DNA from: Mesonia hippocampi
GTDB lineage: Bacteria > Bacteroidota > Bacteroidia > Flavobacteriales > Flavobacteriaceae
Assembly: GCF_014197445.1 (NCBI RefSeq)
Contig: NZ_JACIFO010000005.1
Coordinates: 1 to 64,000 of the forward strand
Direction: 5' to 3'
DNA: 64,000 bases
The first letter of the stretch is position 1; each line of letters starts with the position of its first letter. Below the pieces are notes generated by a model, which saw only the letters and a program-made list of their open reading frames with translations, searched no databases and was not told the origin of the DNA. This document shows positions 8,738-16,794 of the stretch, in pieces. A program made the position numbers and the translations under genes.

Positions 8738-9174
8738 AAGCTTATAAAACCCAAAGAGTTTAATTAAAAAATTATAATAAAAAAAACTCTGAAAAAACAA
8801 GCTTAAAACACTTCTTCTAAGGAGCCTTGTTTTTGCTGTTTTTTTATCGCCTATAAATAAGTCTTTTTTACATCATATTTAAACCACAGCTAAACTAAAA
8901 TCAGCCCATTTTTTAGTGGACAATTTGTGGTCTCACCCTAGACTAGGTGTGGACTAGGTATGACTTTGATAGGGGAAAAACATGGGTAAAACTAAAAGCT
9001 GGTTTTTCTTAAAATAATGGTATAAATAACCTGTAGATTTTATTGTTATTACAGGTTTGTTTTTATCTTAAAAAAACAGTGCTTTTTCCGTCTGTTTTTG
9101 GCTGTTTTTTTTGTGCTTCAAAAGGTCAACACACAATTGCATCGTATGGAAAAAGTTGCCCCGCTGGTACGTGA
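8738..9174. other. gene-free intergenic stretch with hairpins
   Basis: I see no plausible gene here. It holds several T-rich tracts, an imperfect direct repeat (GACTAGGT...GACTAGGT, about 8941-8960), weak stems (AAAACAAG at 8794-8801 with CTTGTTTT at 8826-8833), and a clear hairpin with T-rich tail at 9028-9062. It separates the GNAT promoter from the OsmC stop codon. It might hold a small RNA, or simply be decayed sequence. Confidence 0.4.
9028..9064 (+). terminator. hairpin with T-rich tail, no gene assigned
   Basis: AACCTGTA (9028-9035) and TACAGGTT (9050-9057) form a perfect 8-bp stem with a 14-base loop, followed by TGTTTTTATC. This has the shape of a weak plus-strand terminator, although no gene precedes it on this strand, so it would only make sense as the end of an unrecognised small RNA. 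Confidence 0.35.
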
Positions 9175-9567
9175 CTAATCATTCAAACTAGAAACAACCT
9201 CTACTTCTGAAGTTACAATGCGCTCTATTGGGCAGCGTTTGCCTATAGCTAACAAGCGTCCACGTTGTTTATCGTCTAAGTTGCCATGAAAAGTTAGTTT
9301 TTTATAGAATACTGTTTTATCCTCCTTTTTTTCATAAGTAATACTTATATCTATTTTCTCTAAAGGCCATTCTTTTCTATCTGCATACATTCGTAATGTT
9401 ATTGCAGTACAGGATATAATAGACGAGGCTAATAATTGCCCAGGAGTCATCCCTAGGTTTTCTCCGCCTGCAGTTATAGGTTCATCGGCAACAAGTGTAT
9501 GTTTATTATCTGTTACAATAGTGGTTTTGTACTTTTCTCGGGTAATGCTTGCATGTACAGTATTCAT
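9175..9567 (-). CDS. OsmC-family peroxiredoxin-like protein
   Basis: A 130-residue OsmC/Ohr-fold protein. The two redox cysteines are C53 (in SSIISCTAITLRMYADR) and C112 (in GKRCPIERI), matching the thiol peroxidase pair used against organic hydroperoxides. TPGQLLASSI precedes the first cysteine as expected. It follows the pirin gene by 4 bp, so both are likely one operon. A second, more distant OsmC homologue lies at 62491-62898. Confidence 0.85.
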   Translation of the reverse strand: MNTVHASITREKYKTTIVTDNKHTLVADEPITAGGENLGMTPGQLLASSIISCTAITLRMYADRKEWPLEKIDISITYEKKEDKTVFYKKLTFHGNLDDKQRGRLLAIGKRCPIERIVTSEVEVVSSLND

Positions 9568-9571
9568 AAGC

Positions 9572-10456
9572 TTAATAATTAAAGGTAGGTAAAGGTATAT
9601 ATTCGGTTTCGTTAGGTACTTTCGGGAAGTTTTGCTGCTCCCAATCAGTTCTGGCTTTTTCTATATTTTTCATATCCGAAGCTACAAAATTCCAATGTAT
9701 AAAACGTTTCTCGGGAAGGGCTTCACCTCCAAATACATATACCTTAGCCTTTGCACTTAACTCAAAACTGCACAAATGGCTTTCTTGTGTTACCAGCAAT
9801 TGCTTGGCGGTATATCGATGTGATTTAATCCTTACGCTTCCTTCTAAAATATAAAGTCCGCTTTCTCCATACAGCCCCTCTCCTATTGTTATTTGCTTAT
9901 CTTCTTGGCTTAAATTTACAATTTCTAACATGTATAACTCACTGTAAACAGGCACTGGAGATTTTTTTCCTAAAGCCTCTCCTGCAATAAGTTTATACAT
10001 TACCTCATCGGTTTCCCAAGAGGGCAATTTATCTTTTTCGGCATGATAAAAATTGGGTTCGGTTTGCTCTAATGCTTTTGGTAATGCTACCCATATTTGC
10101 AATCCATGTAAACGTTTAGGTGTGTTTCGCAACCTGTCTGGTGTGCGCTCAGAATGCACTACTCCTTTTCCTGCTGTCATCCAATTTACGGCTCCAGGAG
10201 AAATTTCGAGTTCGTTACCTAAACTATCTCTATGCATGATATTTCCTTCAAAAAGATATGTTAGGGTAGATAAGCCTATATGTGGATGCGGGGCAATATC
10301 TAAATTCTGGCTAGCAGAAAAATCTACAGGTCCCATGTGGTCTATAAAAACAAACGGCCCTACGGCTCTTTTCTGCCGAAAGGGCAATAACCTACCAACC
10401 AGAAAATCGCCAATCCTTGCAGCACGCTCTTCAATTATTAACTTGATATTTGACAT
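9572..10456 (-). CDS. pirin family protein
   Basis: A 294-residue bicupin of the pirin family. The N-terminal cupin keeps the metal ligands H57, H59 (PHPHIGLSTLTY), H101 and E103 (VVHSERTP), exactly the pirin iron site, and the C-terminal cupin follows from about 160. Bacterial pirins act as quercetin dioxygenases or as redox-linked regulators; which applies here cannot be told. The pairing with an OsmC peroxidase gene 4 bp downstream suggests a role in oxidative stress or xenobiotic handling (inference). Confidence 0.9.
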   Translation of the reverse strand: MSNIKLIIEERAARIGDFLVGRLLPFRQKRAVGPFVFIDHMGPVDFSASQNLDIAPHPHIGLSTLTYLFEGNIMHRDSLGNELEISPGAVNWMTAGKGVVHSERTPDRLRNTPKRLHGLQIWVALPKALEQTEPNFYHAEKDKLPSWETDEVMYKLIAGEALGKKSPVPVYSELYMLEIVNLSQEDKQITIGEGLYGESGLYILEGSVRIKSHRYTAKQLLVTQESHLCSFELSAKAKVYVFGGEALPEKRFIHWNFVASDMKNIEKARTDWEQQNFPKVPNETEYIPLPTFNY

Positions 10457-10549
10457 TATCCACGCTGTTTAAAAACCCTAATTTAAGAAATAAAAAGACA
10501 ATCTTTGTTAAAAGAGTTTAAAAACAGAATTCTTTTAAAATTATTTTTA

Positions 10550-10557
10550 TAGATTTG
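10550..10557 (+). promoter_or_regulatory. -7 box before the HYC_CC_PP gene
   Basis: TAGATTTG matches TAnnTTTG but ends only 7 bases before the ATG at 10565, so a transcript from it would have almost no leader. No -33 element stands out. Confidence 0.35.
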
Positions 10558-10564
10558 TTTTTGT

Positions 10565-10984
10565 ATGAAATTATTCCGCCAAATATTAGCCGTAAGTCTA
10601 GCCTTTCTCGTTATGGGCTCTACGGTTTCTTTTGCTGCTAATATGCACTATTGCGGGTCTTTTCTAGTAGATATAAACCTACTGGAAGCTGCAACAAGTT
10701 GTGGAATGGATAATTTTGATACCTCTAAAACAACCGACACTGAAGGTTGTACCATAGAAAAATCTAACTGCTGTAAAGATAAAAAAGTAATTGTTGATGG
10801 GCAGGATGAACTATCCTCTCCGCTACAATTAACCCTAGAACAGCAAGTATTTATTGTTAGCTTCGGCATGAGTTACCTTGCGTTATTTACGCCAGAAGTT
10901 ACAGACAATCCTGACTACTTAACTTACACCCCGCCCAAAATTGTCTGGGATATCCAGCAATTACAAGAAGTATATCTTATTTGA
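10565..10984 (+). CDS. HYC_CC_PP family exported protein
   Basis: A 139-residue protein with a signal peptide (residues 1-25) and the diagnostic motifs HYC (28-30), CC (69-70) and PP (123-124), plus C46 and C62. This small Bacteroidota family is found beside heavy-metal efflux genes, as here, just upstream of a CusA-type transporter. The cysteines and the histidine would suit periplasmic metal binding, but no function is established. It is probably the first gene of the efflux cluster, with a 101-bp gap holding a hairpin and a palindrome before cusA. Confidence 0.8.
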   Translation: MKLFRQILAVSLAFLVMGSTVSFAANMHYCGSFLVDINLLEAATSCGMDNFDTSKTTDTEGCTIEKSNCCKDKKVIVDGQDELSSPLQLTLEQQVFIVSFGMSYLALFTPEVTDNPDYLTYTPPKIVWDIQQLQEVYLI

Positions 10985-11000
10985 TTTAATAAACGCTTTT

Positions 11001-11026
11001 ACCTCGTGTTCTATAAACAACGAGGT
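11001..11026 (+). promoter_or_regulatory. hairpin between HYC_CC_PP and cusA
   Basis: ACCTCGT (11001-11007) pairs with ACGAGGT (11020-11026), and the stem can be extended inwards by GTT/AAC. It is followed by TTTTACT. It could be a weak terminator or attenuator that lowers cusA expression relative to the upstream gene. Confidence 0.45.
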
Positions 11027-11039
11027 TTTACTATAACGA

Positions 11040-11052
11040 TACCTTTAAGGTA
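11040..11052. promoter_or_regulatory. palindrome upstream of cusA
   Basis: TACCTT-T-AAGGTA is a perfect 13-base dyad 33 bases ahead of the cusA ATG, in a plausible position for a metal-responsive operator. No regulator gene lies nearby to test this. Confidence 0.3.
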
Positions 11053-11085
11053 AAGTTTGTTGTTTCATTAAATCATTTTATTATT

Positions 11086-14000
11086 ATGCTTAATAGGCTT
11101 ATACATTTTTTAATACACTATAAATTAATTGCCGTATTAATTGCAATTCTTTTTATAGGTTGGGGAGTTATCCACGCCCCTTTTAATTGGGATACTGGTT
11201 TTTTACCTAAAGATCCCGTTGCCGTAGATGCTATCCCAGACTTGGGAGAAAATCAACAAATTATTTACACCCCTTGGAAAGGGCGTTCTCCTCAAGATAT
11301 CGAGGATCAAATTTCCTACCCACTTACCACCAGTTTACTTGGAATACCTGGCGTAAAAACCATTAGAAGTTCCTCTATGTTAGGTTTTTCTAGTATTTAT
11401 ATCATCTTTGAAGAAAACGTAGATTTTTACTGGAGTCGTAGCAGAATTGTAGAAAAATTAAACTCGCTTCCTCAAAACCTACTCCCCGAAGGTGTTACCC
11501 CTACACTAGGACCTGATGCCACCGGTTTAGGACAACTTTATTGGTACACCCTAGAAGGACGAGACGAAAACGGCAATGTAACTGGCGGATGGGATTTACA
11601 CGAGTTACGAAGCATCCAAGATTACTATGTTAATTATGCGCTAGCAAGTGCCAAAGGGGTTGCTGAAGTAGCTTCTATTGGTGGGTTTACACAAGAATAT
11701 CAGATAGACATAAACCCTGAGCTTATGCGCCAATACAACATTAGCTTAGCACAGGTTACCCAAGCGGTAAAACAAAGCAACCGTGATGTTGGCGCACAAA
11801 CCTTAGAAATTAATAAAGCTGAATATTTTGTAAGAGGTTTAGGCTATATTAAATCGATAAAAGATATTGAAGATATTGTGGTACTTAGTACCGAATATAG
11901 AGCCATTAGACTAAAAGATATTGCCAACATAAACTTAGGGCCTGCCGAAAGAAGAGGAATTCTGGATAAAGAAGGTGCCGAAGTTGTTGGTGGCGTTATT
12001 ACTGCTCGTTATGGAGCAAACCCTATGCATGTAATTGACGGGGTTAAGCTTAAGATTGAAGAAATCAGTAAAGGTTTACCCAAAAAAACTTTACAAGACG
12101 GTACCGTTTCGCAACTAACTATTGTACCTTTTTACGACCGTACCCAACTTATAGAAGAAACCCTAGATACCTTAAACGAGGCATTGCTCTTAGAAATTCT
12201 AATCACCATTCTTGTTATTACCATAATGGTTTATAATTTACGCGCATCTGCACTTATCTCAGGCTTATTACCTATTGCTGTGCTTATGGTATTTATCGCT
12301 ATGAAATATGCCAATGTAGATGCTAATATTGTAGCGCTTTCAGGAATTGCCATTGCAATTGGAACCATGGTTGATATTGGCGTTATTTTAACCGAAAATA
12401 TTCTACGCCATATCAACGAGCAAACTAAAAAAATTCCTATAACAGCAGTTGTTTACAATGCCACCTCTGAAGTCTCGGGGGCAATTATTACAGCTGTACT
12501 TACTACCATTGTAAGCTTTTTACCGGTATTTACTTTAACGGGTGCAGAAGGCAAACTGTTTAGTCCGCTTGCTTTTACAAAAACCATGGCTTTAATCGCC
12601 GCATTAATAGTTGCTTTATTTATCTTACCTCCTTTCGCAGCCAGCTTATTTAAGAAAAGAAAAACCTCCAAAATAGTGAAGTATGCTTTAGCTAGCTTAT
12701 TGATTATAATAGGGGTAATTGGACTTCTTTTCGGACATTTATTAGGGCTTGTACTTATACTATTTGTAGGACTAGATATACTAAAAAAACAACATATACT
12801 CTCGGAAAAAACCTTCTTAAAAAGCACCAACATTCTTACTGCTGTCTGCATTAGTGTAGCTCTAGCATGGTATTGGCGTCCGCTTGGTTTCAACCACTCC
12901 TTTATAACTAATTTTATTTTTGCGAGTGTTTTAATTTTTGGCATTTTAGGAGCTTTCTATGTATTTAGAAAAAACTACACCAAATTGCTTACATGGACTT
13001 TAGAAAACAAATTGTTGTTTTTGCTTATTCCTGCTAGTTTTCTTGTGATTGGATTTTGGATTATGAGAAATACCGGAAAAGAGTTTATGCCGGCATTAAA
13101 CGAAGGCTCTTTTCTACTTATGCCTACTTCCTTACCGCACGCAGGAGTAGAAGAAAACAAACGCGTTCTACAACAATTAGACATGGCGGTTGCGGCAATT
13201 CCAGAGATAGAAACCGTAGTGGGAAAAGCAGGAAAAACAAACTCTGCCTTAGATCCCGCTCCGCTATCTATGTATGAAAACGTAATCCAATATTACCCAG
13301 AATACGCCAAAAATAACAGCCTAAAGCCTAGTACTTTTAAGGTAGATAAAAATGGGTATTTTATTTTAAAGAACGGAAAACGCGTAGAAAATCCTAATCA
13401 TCCTGTTACGCAAAACTCTGGTTCTAGCAAGCTTGTTCCGTATACTAAAGAAGTAATCGATTTGCTTATCCCAGATGAAAACGGTGAGTACTTTCGTATT
13501 TGGCGACCTGAAATCGAATCGGCAGATGATATTTGGAATGAAATTGTTAAGCAAACAAAAATTCCAGGAGTCACCTCTGCTCCCAAATTACAACCCATAG
13601 AAACTCGATTAGTAATGCTGCAAACAGGAATGCGTGCTCCTATGGGAATTAAGGTAAAAGGACAAGACTTAACTCAAATAGAAGCTTTTGCATTAAAGTT
13701 AGAAGAACTGCTTAAACAAACTCCAGGGGTTAAAAAAGAAGCTGTTTTTGCCGATAGAATGGTAGGAAAGCCTTATTTACTTATCGATATAAAACGCGAT
13801 AAATTAATCCGTTACGGAATTAGTATTGAAGAAATACAACAAGTTATCGAAGTAGCTATTGGAGGCATGCCCCTTACTAAAACCGTAGAAGGAAGAGAAC
13901 GCTATAACATCCGTGTACGCTACCCAAGAGGCTTACGAGACAGTCCAGACGATCTAAAAAACATCTACATTCCTGTAGAAAACAAACAGCCTGTTCCTTT

Positions 14001-14826
14001 AGCAGAACTCGCCGATATTAAGTACGAAAAAGGACCACAAGTAATAAAAAGCGAAGACACCTTCTTGGTAGGTTATGTGCTTTTTGATAAACTTGATGGT
14101 TTTGCAGAAACCGATGTGGTAGAAGATGCTCAGCAAGCCATTCAAAAGCATATCGATAATGGCGACTTAACCGTTCCAAAAGGCATTAGCTACGAATTTA
14201 CAGGGAATTACATCAACCAATTAAGAGCCGAAAAAACATTAAGCTTTGTTATTCCTATTTCATTGCTTATCATTTTTATCATTTTATATTTACAGTTTAA
14301 ATCGGTTAGTACTTCCTTTATTATTTTTACAGGAATAGCCGTAGCATTTTCTGGAGGTTTTATGCTTTTGGGATTATATGGGCAAGATTGGTTTTTAAAC
14401 TTTTCTGTATTTGGAGAAAATCTACGCGATATTTTCCAAGTAAAAACCATGTACCTAAGTGTTGCTGTCTGGGTAGGGTTTATAGCCTTGTTTGGAATTG
14501 CTACAGACGATGGCGTAGTAATGGCAACCTACCTAACGCAAACATTTGATAAAAACAAACCCAAAAACAAAGCTGAAATTAGAGCTGCTGTTATCGAGGC
14601 AGGAGAAAAACGTATTCGCCCTTGTTTAATGACAACCGCAACTACGCTCTTAGCGCTTTTACCTATACTTACCTCTACAGGAAAAGGTAGTGATATCATG
14701 ATACCTATGGCCATTCCTAGTTTTGGTGGTATGCTTATTGCTCTGATTACACTTTTTGTAGTCCCTGTATTATATAGTTGGAAAGCAGAACTGAAACTTA
14801 AATATAATTTCCTTAAGCATGAATAA
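11086..14826 (+). CDS. cusA: CusA/CzcA-type heavy-metal efflux RND pump
   Basis: A 1246-residue inner membrane RND transporter that exports monovalent copper or silver (or other metals) in a CusCBA-type complex. It begins with the typical LIHFLIHYKLIAVLIA helix and PNWDT-like region; TM4 carries the charged motif MVDIGVILTEN (D430, E437). It is about 200 residues longer than E. coli CusA. Part of the excess is an inserted hydrophobic block at roughly residues 530-625, which predicts extra membrane helices between TM6 and TM7; a further insert lies in the periplasmic domain around 735-810. Methionines in MLQTGMRAPMG (about 845-855) are candidates for the metal relay. The TolC gene overlaps its end by 8 bp. 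Confidence 0.9.
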   Translation: MLNRLIHFLIHYKLIAVLIAILFIGWGVIHAPFNWDTGFLPKDPVAVDAIPDLGENQQIIYTPWKGRSPQDIEDQISYPLTTSLLGIPGVKTIRSSSMLGFSSIYIIFEENVDFYWSRSRIVEKLNSLPQNLLPEGVTPTLGPDATGLGQLYWYTLEGRDENGNVTGGWDLHELRSIQDYYVNYALASAKGVAEVASIGGFTQEYQIDINPELMRQYNISLAQVTQAVKQSNRDVGAQTLEINKAEYFVRGLGYIKSIKDIEDIVVLSTEYRAIRLKDIANINLGPAERRGILDKEGAEVVGGVITARYGANPMHVIDGVKLKIEEISKGLPKKTLQDGTVSQLTIVPFYDRTQLIEETLDTLNEALLLEILITILVITIMVYNLRASALISGLLPIAVLMVFIAMKYANVDANIVALSGIAIAIGTMVDIGVILTENILRHINEQTKKIPITAVVYNATSEVSGAIITAVLTTIVSFLPVFTLTGAEGKLFSPLAFTKTMALIAALIVALFILPPFAASLFKKRKTSKIVKYALASLLIIIGVIGLLFGHLLGLVLILFVGLDILKKQHILSEKTFLKSTNILTAVCISVALAWYWRPLGFNHSFITNFIFASVLIFGILGAFYVFRKNYTKLLTWTLENKLLFLLIPASFLVIGFWIMRNTGKEFMPALNEGSFLLMPTSLPHAGVEENKRVLQQLDMAVAAIPEIETVVGKAGKTNSALDPAPLSMYENVIQYYPEYAKNNSLKPSTFKVDKNGYFILKNGKRVENPNHPVTQNSGSSKLVPYTKEVIDLLIPDENGEYFRIWRPEIESADDIWNEIVKQTKIPGVTSAPKLQPIETRLVMLQTGMRAPMGIKVKGQDLTQIEAFALKLEELLKQTPGVKKEAVFADRMVGKPYLLIDIKRDKLIRYGISIEEIQQVIEVAIGGMPLTKTVEGRERYNIRVRYPRGLRDSPDDLKNIYIPVENKQPVPLAELADIKYEKGPQVIKSEDTFLVGYVLFDKLDGFAETDVVEDAQQAIQKHIDNGDLTVPKGISYEFTGNYINQLRAEKTLSFVIPISLLIIFIILYLQFKSVSTSFIIFTGIAVAFSGGFMLLGLYGQDWFLNFSVFGENLRDIFQVKTMYLSVAVWVGFIALFGIATDDGVVMATYLTQTFDKNKPKNKAEIRAAVIEAGEKRIRPCLMTTATTLLALLPILTSTGKGSDIMIPMAIPSFGGMLIALITLFVVPVLYSWKAELKLKYNFLKHE

Positions 14827-16063
14827 GATAAACATTAAAAAACTTAGGCTAAGAAATATATTTCTTTACTTAATGCTCCTTGCTGGAAGCCTATACGACC
14901 TGCAAGCACAACAGCTAGAGCAATATATTAAACTTGCAAAGGAACAAAGCCCAGAAATAAAAGCCCTAGAAGCGCAAAAAAAACAGCTTTCAGAACGCAT
15001 TAATGAACTCAATACACTAGGAAACACATCCTTTGGTGCAGGTTATTTTGTTAGTCAGCCCGAAACAAGAACGGGAGCACAAGTCGCAAAACTCTCTGTA
15101 CAACAGAGTTTCCCTTGGTTTGGTAGTTTTAAAACCCAAAAAAAATACATCAACAGTTTGGTGGAAACCAAAAACTACGACATTGCTATTGCTAAAGACA
15201 AACTAGCCTTAGCAGTTGCTACCAATTATTATGATTTATACATGCTAAAAGATAAAACACAGATTTATCTAAAAAACATAGCCCTTATAGATAGCTATGA
15301 AGCCCTTGCTCTTAAAGGAGTAGAAACCAATCAAGCTTCTGCGGTAGATGTCTTAAAACTACAGATGAAAAGGAAGGAATTGATAAGTAAAAAAGAGCAA
15401 ACACAAGGGCTTTTCTATGCGAAAAGTACAGCCTTTAGCAACTTGTTAAATCAAGAAGATTTACTGATAGAATTACCCGATACGTTAAGCTTACCAAAAG
15501 AAAAATTGACCGATTTTAACGACCCAAAAATTCATCCAGAGGTACTTAAATACGATTATGTAATTTCTAGCATCGAACAGGAAGAAAAAGTAAACCGAAA
15601 AGGTGCTAACCCTAATATTGGGCTTGGTTTAGATTATGTTTTTGTAGAAGAACGCCCAGGTATGGTGATGGATGATAACGGAAAAGATATCATTATGCCT
15701 ATGGTTAATATTTCTATCCCTATTTTTAATAAAAAGTATAAATCTATCACGGCACAAAACAACATTAAAGTTCAAGAGGCACAACAACAGCAGGAGCTGC
15801 AAAAAAACCTTATCGATACACAACTTAGCCAAGCCATAGAAGAGCAAATTTCTGCTAGGATTACTTACCAAAATCAGCTCGAAAACCTAAACTATGCCGA
15901 ACAAGCACAGCAAATTTTATTGCAACAATACCAAAACGGAATTTTACAATACAACGATGTTTTAGATATTATCGAGCTGCAATTAACCATGGAGCTTTCG
16001 CTTACAGAAGCACTTAATAACTATTACCGCCAACAAGCAACTATTAATTATTTAAATCAATAA
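14819..16063 (+). CDS. TolC-family outer membrane efflux protein
   Basis: A 414-residue outer membrane factor with a signal peptide (about 1-30) and two outer-membrane-efflux repeats rich in long amphipathic helices with Gln/Leu/Ala heptads (50-225 and 235-410). It starts inside the cusA stop region (ATGAATAA), so translation is probably coupled. It should form the outer membrane channel of the CusA-CusB pump. It is slightly shorter than typical TolC proteins and lacks a lipobox. Confidence 0.85.
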   Translation: MNKINIKKLRLRNIFLYLMLLAGSLYDLQAQQLEQYIKLAKEQSPEIKALEAQKKQLSERINELNTLGNTSFGAGYFVSQPETRTGAQVAKLSVQQSFPWFGSFKTQKKYINSLVETKNYDIAIAKDKLALAVATNYYDLYMLKDKTQIYLKNIALIDSYEALALKGVETNQASAVDVLKLQMKRKELISKKEQTQGLFYAKSTAFSNLLNQEDLLIELPDTLSLPKEKLTDFNDPKIHPEVLKYDYVISSIEQEEKVNRKGANPNIGLGLDYVFVEERPGMVMDDNGKDIIMPMVNISIPIFNKKYKSITAQNNIKVQEAQQQQELQKNLIDTQLSQAIEEQISARITYQNQLENLNYAEQAQQILLQQYQNGILQYNDVLDIIELQLTMELSLTEALNNYYRQQATINYLNQ

Positions 16064-16067
16064 AACC

Positions 16068-16595
16068 ATGAGAAAAACAAAAATTATTTTAAGCCTAGGG
16101 ATTATTGCCCTTAGTTTTACCGCTTGTAAACAAACCGAAAACAAACAAGCAACCGAAGAGAAAACAACCGCTACACCTGCTAAAGAAGTTAAACAAACTT
16201 CTGAGCTTAGTTTTAAAGAAACACATGTAAATAAGGTTTATAAAGACTACATTCTTTTAAAAGATGCTTTAGTAAAATCGGATGCAACCACCGCAAAACA
16301 AGTTGCCGAAAAAATGAGTGCGTCTGCAAAAAACGAAGAAATTATTCGTCTAGCCAAAGATATTTCTAAAACAGATGATATCGAGAAAATACGCGTATTA
16401 TTCTTCGACTTAAGCAAGCAAGTAGAAACCCTTGCTAATGATAACATTACTTCAGGAAAAGTATATAAGCAATTTTGCCCTATGGCTTTTAACGACACAG
16501 GAGCTTTTTGGTTATCGTCTGAAGAAAATATTCTTAACCCTTACTTCGGAGAGAAAATGCTTCGTTGTGGTATGGTGCAAAAAACCATCCAATAA
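16068..16595 (+). CDS. DUF3347 lipoprotein
   Basis: A 175-residue lipoprotein (lipobox LSFTAC, C20) with a DUF3347 domain from about 48 to 170. The C-terminus has the conserved pattern FCPMAFNDTGAFWLS...NPYFGEKMLRCGM, with C137, M139, C167 and M169 as likely soft-metal ligands. It lies 4 bp after the TolC gene. The same domain forms the C-terminus of the CusB protein encoded next, so this protein may be a periplasmic metallochaperone or metal sponge feeding the pump (inference). Confidence 0.85.
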   Translation: MRKTKIILSLGIIALSFTACKQTENKQATEEKTTATPAKEVKQTSELSFKETHVNKVYKDYILLKDALVKSDATTAKQVAEKMSASAKNEEIIRLAKDISKTDDIEKIRVLFFDLSKQVETLANDNITSGKVYKQFCPMAFNDTGAFWLSSEENILNPYFGEKMLRCGMVQKTIQ

Positions 16596-16604
16596 AAAAC
16601 AATT

Positions 16605-16640
16605 AACCTTACGCTTTAACCTAGCGTAGGGTTAGTTTTT
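16605..16640 (+). terminator. terminator after the DUF3347 lipoprotein gene
   Basis: AACCTTACGCT (16605-16615) pairs with AGCGTAGGGTT (16623-16633) over 11 positions with one G-T pair and a 7-base loop, followed by a T5 tract. It splits the cluster, leaving cusB on a separate or attenuated transcript. About 150 bases of AT-rich DNA without a clear promoter follow before cusB. Confidence 0.8.
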
Positions 16641-16794
16641 CTCTTTGATAAATATGATTTTAATAGTTTAAATAATTTTTAGATAAAACAGAATTGAAAT
16701 TTATTCACACTAAAAACCCGAAGTAACCACTAGGCAAAATAATTAGCTAACTTCATATAAATTTCATTCTCACAAAATACACAGTAAATTCCCT

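Noticed and set aside
9145-9177. Short frame MEKVAPLVRD at the end of the intergenic gap
   Set aside because: Eleven codons without a start signal or relatives I can name; more likely chance or a remnant.
10053-10472. 139-codon plus-strand frame across the pirin gene
   Set aside because: It is antisense to pirin, whose metal ligands are intact; composition and content do not look like a protein.
12453-12944. 163-codon minus-strand frame inside cusA
   Set aside because: It is antisense to a well conserved RND pump and has no family features; a shadow of the real gene.
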